DNA of 24,114 nucleotides, taken from IMG/VR virus record IMGVR_UViG_3300008266_000566, positions 1 through 24,114 of that record; one strand, given 5' to 3'. Position numbers and translations under genes: made by a program. The notes under the pieces are model-generated. The model was not told the DNA's origin, made no database searches, and was given only the letters and a program-made list of their open reading frames with translations. Source of the stretch: a virus. How positions within the stretch are numbered: the stretch's first letter is position 1; each line of letters starts with the position of its first letter. Shown here in pieces: positions 23,052 to 24,114 of this stretch.

Positions 23052-24114
23052 TTATCCGTTAAACTCACCGTAACTCGTAGCTTGCCAATACGTGTCTCCT
23101 ATTAATGCAACGCTACTATTTGAATTAACCGTAAAACCCGCAGCAGTTTTACTTTGAATAGACCATGCACGTGCATCTTCACCAGTCACTGCTATAGAAT
23201 AACTTGTATTAGGAAATGCCGTTGCAAATGTAACAGATGCTGATAATGGAGTACCGCCGAATGATGTGTTACTGATGGCATTGTTTTTTGTAATGCCGCC
23301 GTTAGTCGATGTTATACTACCCGATACTAATAGTGAACCGGAAATTACGACACTTCCAGAGTCTGCCACTAACAAGTTATGTCGAGTCGTATCATCAACA
23401 CCATCTCCTACAATGAATGCACTAGGTTGAGATATAGGTTGATTCCATTGGCCAACTACGGATTGATAGTATCCTAATGCACGATTGTTATTACCAGCTG
23501 CATGCGAAAATTCGCCAAGTGCTTGCGTTTCTGAACCTTCTGCGTGAGAATTATTCCCAATTGGTACATCAGCAGCCGTCGGTGCTACTACTCCGTAAAT
23601 TCCAATATAACTTTTGTTGCTAGCAGTATTAACGCTAGTGTCAACTAATGTTATCTCTGTAGCAGGCGTACCATTGAATGCCGATGATGAAATTTCATAG
23701 ATATATGTTGTTTTAACCCCAGGTACAATTTCTCCGTTGTAGTCACCAACTATTACAAACCCGCCAGCAACAAATTGTGCAGTTTGGTCTCCATATTTTG
23801 CATCTAATTCAATAACACCGGATGTGATTGGGATTGCCATGGCAAATCCTAACACACCAGCTGTTCCTGAGCCTTCTGCGTGGGAGTAGTTACCATATGC
23901 ATAGCCACCGCCTTCTGCGTGGGAGTACTGACCAAACGCTTGGCTGGCGCCTTCTGCGTGGGAGAAGTCACCATATGCAGAGCTGGCGCCTTCTGCGTGG
24001 GAGTAGTTACCATATGCATAGCCACCGCCTTCTGCGTGGGAGTAGGCTCCTATTGCGAAAGTGCTAGTTCCTTCGGCATGAGCCGAGTAGCCGCCCCAGT
24101 ACTGGTCTCCAACA
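23052..24114 (-). CDS. Tail fibre with YadA-head-like SHAEG repeats (partial, 5' end beyond window)
   Basis: The reverse strand is open from the right edge to a TAA at 23052, 353 visible residues; a GTG at 23855 is internal, not the true start. The first 90 residues are 13-residue repeats of the form YSHAEGGGYAYGN, YSHAEGASSAYGD, FSHAEGASQAFGQ, resembling trimeric YadA/Hep-Hag head repeats that form a left-handed beta-roll. A second, more diverged set follows after a beta-rich domain (HAEGSETQALGEFSHAAG, NRALGYYQSVVGQW). The C-terminus has the fibre phrases GSVVISGSLLVSGSITSTNG and NTSYSIAVTGEDARAWSIQS. It probably forms a trimeric fibre that recognises host surface structures. The SHAEG array is internally duplicated at DNA level. 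Confidence 0.8.
   Translation of the reverse strand, partial: VGDQYWGGYSAHAEGTSTFAIGAYSHAEGGGYAYGNYSHAEGASSAYGDFSHAEGASQAFGQYSHAEGGGYAYGNYSHAEGSGTAGVLGFAMAIPITSGVIELDAKYGDQTAQFVAGGFVIVGDYNGEIVPGVKTTYIYEISSSAFNGTPATEITLVDTSVNTASNKSYIGIYGVVAPTAADVPIGNNSHAEGSETQALGEFSHAAGNNNRALGYYQSVVGQWNQPISQPSAFIVGDGVDDTTRHNLLVADSGSVVISGSLLVSGSITSTNGGITKNNAISNTSFGGTPLSASVTFATAFPNTSYSIAVTGEDARAWSIQSKTAAGFTVNSNSSVALIGDTYWQATSYGEFNG
23873..24070. repeat. 39-bp coding tandem repeat array in the fibre gene
   Basis: Units begin with CTTCTGCGTGGGAG at 23873, 23912, 23951, 23990 and 24029, exactly 39 bp apart; the next, diverged unit is 42 bp away. The units at 23873-23911 and 23990-24028 are identical, while those between differ at several positions. 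All units are in frame and encode SHAEG-type repeats. Confidence 0.92.

Noticed and set aside
23052-23855. GTG at 23855 as the start of the last fibre gene
   Set aside because: The frame is open upstream to the window edge and encodes coherent SHAEG repeats, so the true start is outside the window.
23828-24067. Plus-strand open frame made of LLRGSSYHMHSHR-like repeats
   Set aside because: It is the antisense of the SHAEG repeat array; the minus frame is continuous into a fibre protein with recognisable motifs.
23873-24070. Regularly spaced 39-bp repeats that could suggest a CRISPR array
   Set aside because: There are no unique spacers between repeats; units abut directly, stay in one reading frame and encode protein repeats.
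1-24114. tRNA genes, integrase, toxin-antitoxin, retron or diversity-generating reverse transcriptase
   Set aside because: No reverse transcriptase motif, integrase motif or cloverleaf-like segment was seen, and the gaps are too short to hold such genes. A tRNA scan was not run.

Overview
The window is a stretch of an AT-rich tailed-phage genome, almost certainly a contractile-tailed (myovirus-type), T4-related lytic phage. Evidence: a tail sheath, a gp19-type tail tube, a T4 gp26-type tail chaperone, a UvsX-type recombinase, a gp32-type single-strand binding protein, a DnaB/gp41-type helicase and a T4 RNase H-like 5'-3' nuclease. No integrase, repressor, tRNA or host-like gene was seen. The host cannot be named from this sequence. 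Every supported gene lies on the minus strand, so transcription runs from the right end to the left end, and genes are packed with gaps of 0-110 bases and many ATGA overlaps.

In order of transcription: (1) 24114-19384 holds host-contact and fibre genes. They are a YadA-like repeat fibre cut by the right edge, a fibre with a C1q-like domain and a collagen-like stretch, a small beta-rich virion protein, and two tandem paralogous glycine-rich adhesin-like proteins. (2) 19335-8419 is the tail module: a small coiled-coil protein, sheath, tube, two chaperone frames overlapping at a T6 slippery run, tape measure, a gpU-like baseplate protein, a small LysM-like protein, a hub-like protein and one unknown. 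This is the P2/Mu gene order (sheath, tube, E/E', T, U, X, D). Two clear hairpin terminators bracket the tail tube gene, and an AT motif (coding strand ATATTTATWWWWAAA) recurs just upstream of six virion genes. (3) 8382-1 is the replication and recombination module: a family A DNA polymerase with a degraded exonuclease region, a translationally coupled putative PD-(D/E)XK protein, two small unknowns, gp32, uvsX, a 5'-3' exonuclease and a replicative helicase cut by the left edge. Two HNH homing-endonuclease-like genes of one family are inserted around gp32 and uvsX.

The strongest observation is a perfect 16-bp tandem duplication at the 3' end of uvsX. It shifts the frame and replaces a 32-residue acidic tail with 8 unrelated residues; removing one copy restores a 387-residue protein ending 6 bases before the HNH gene. 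Next come the candidate programmed +1/-2 frameshift in the tail chaperone genes, the unusual polymerase plus nuclease pair, and the recurrent promoter-like motif, which reads as the reverse complement of the T4 late promoter relative to the genes it precedes.
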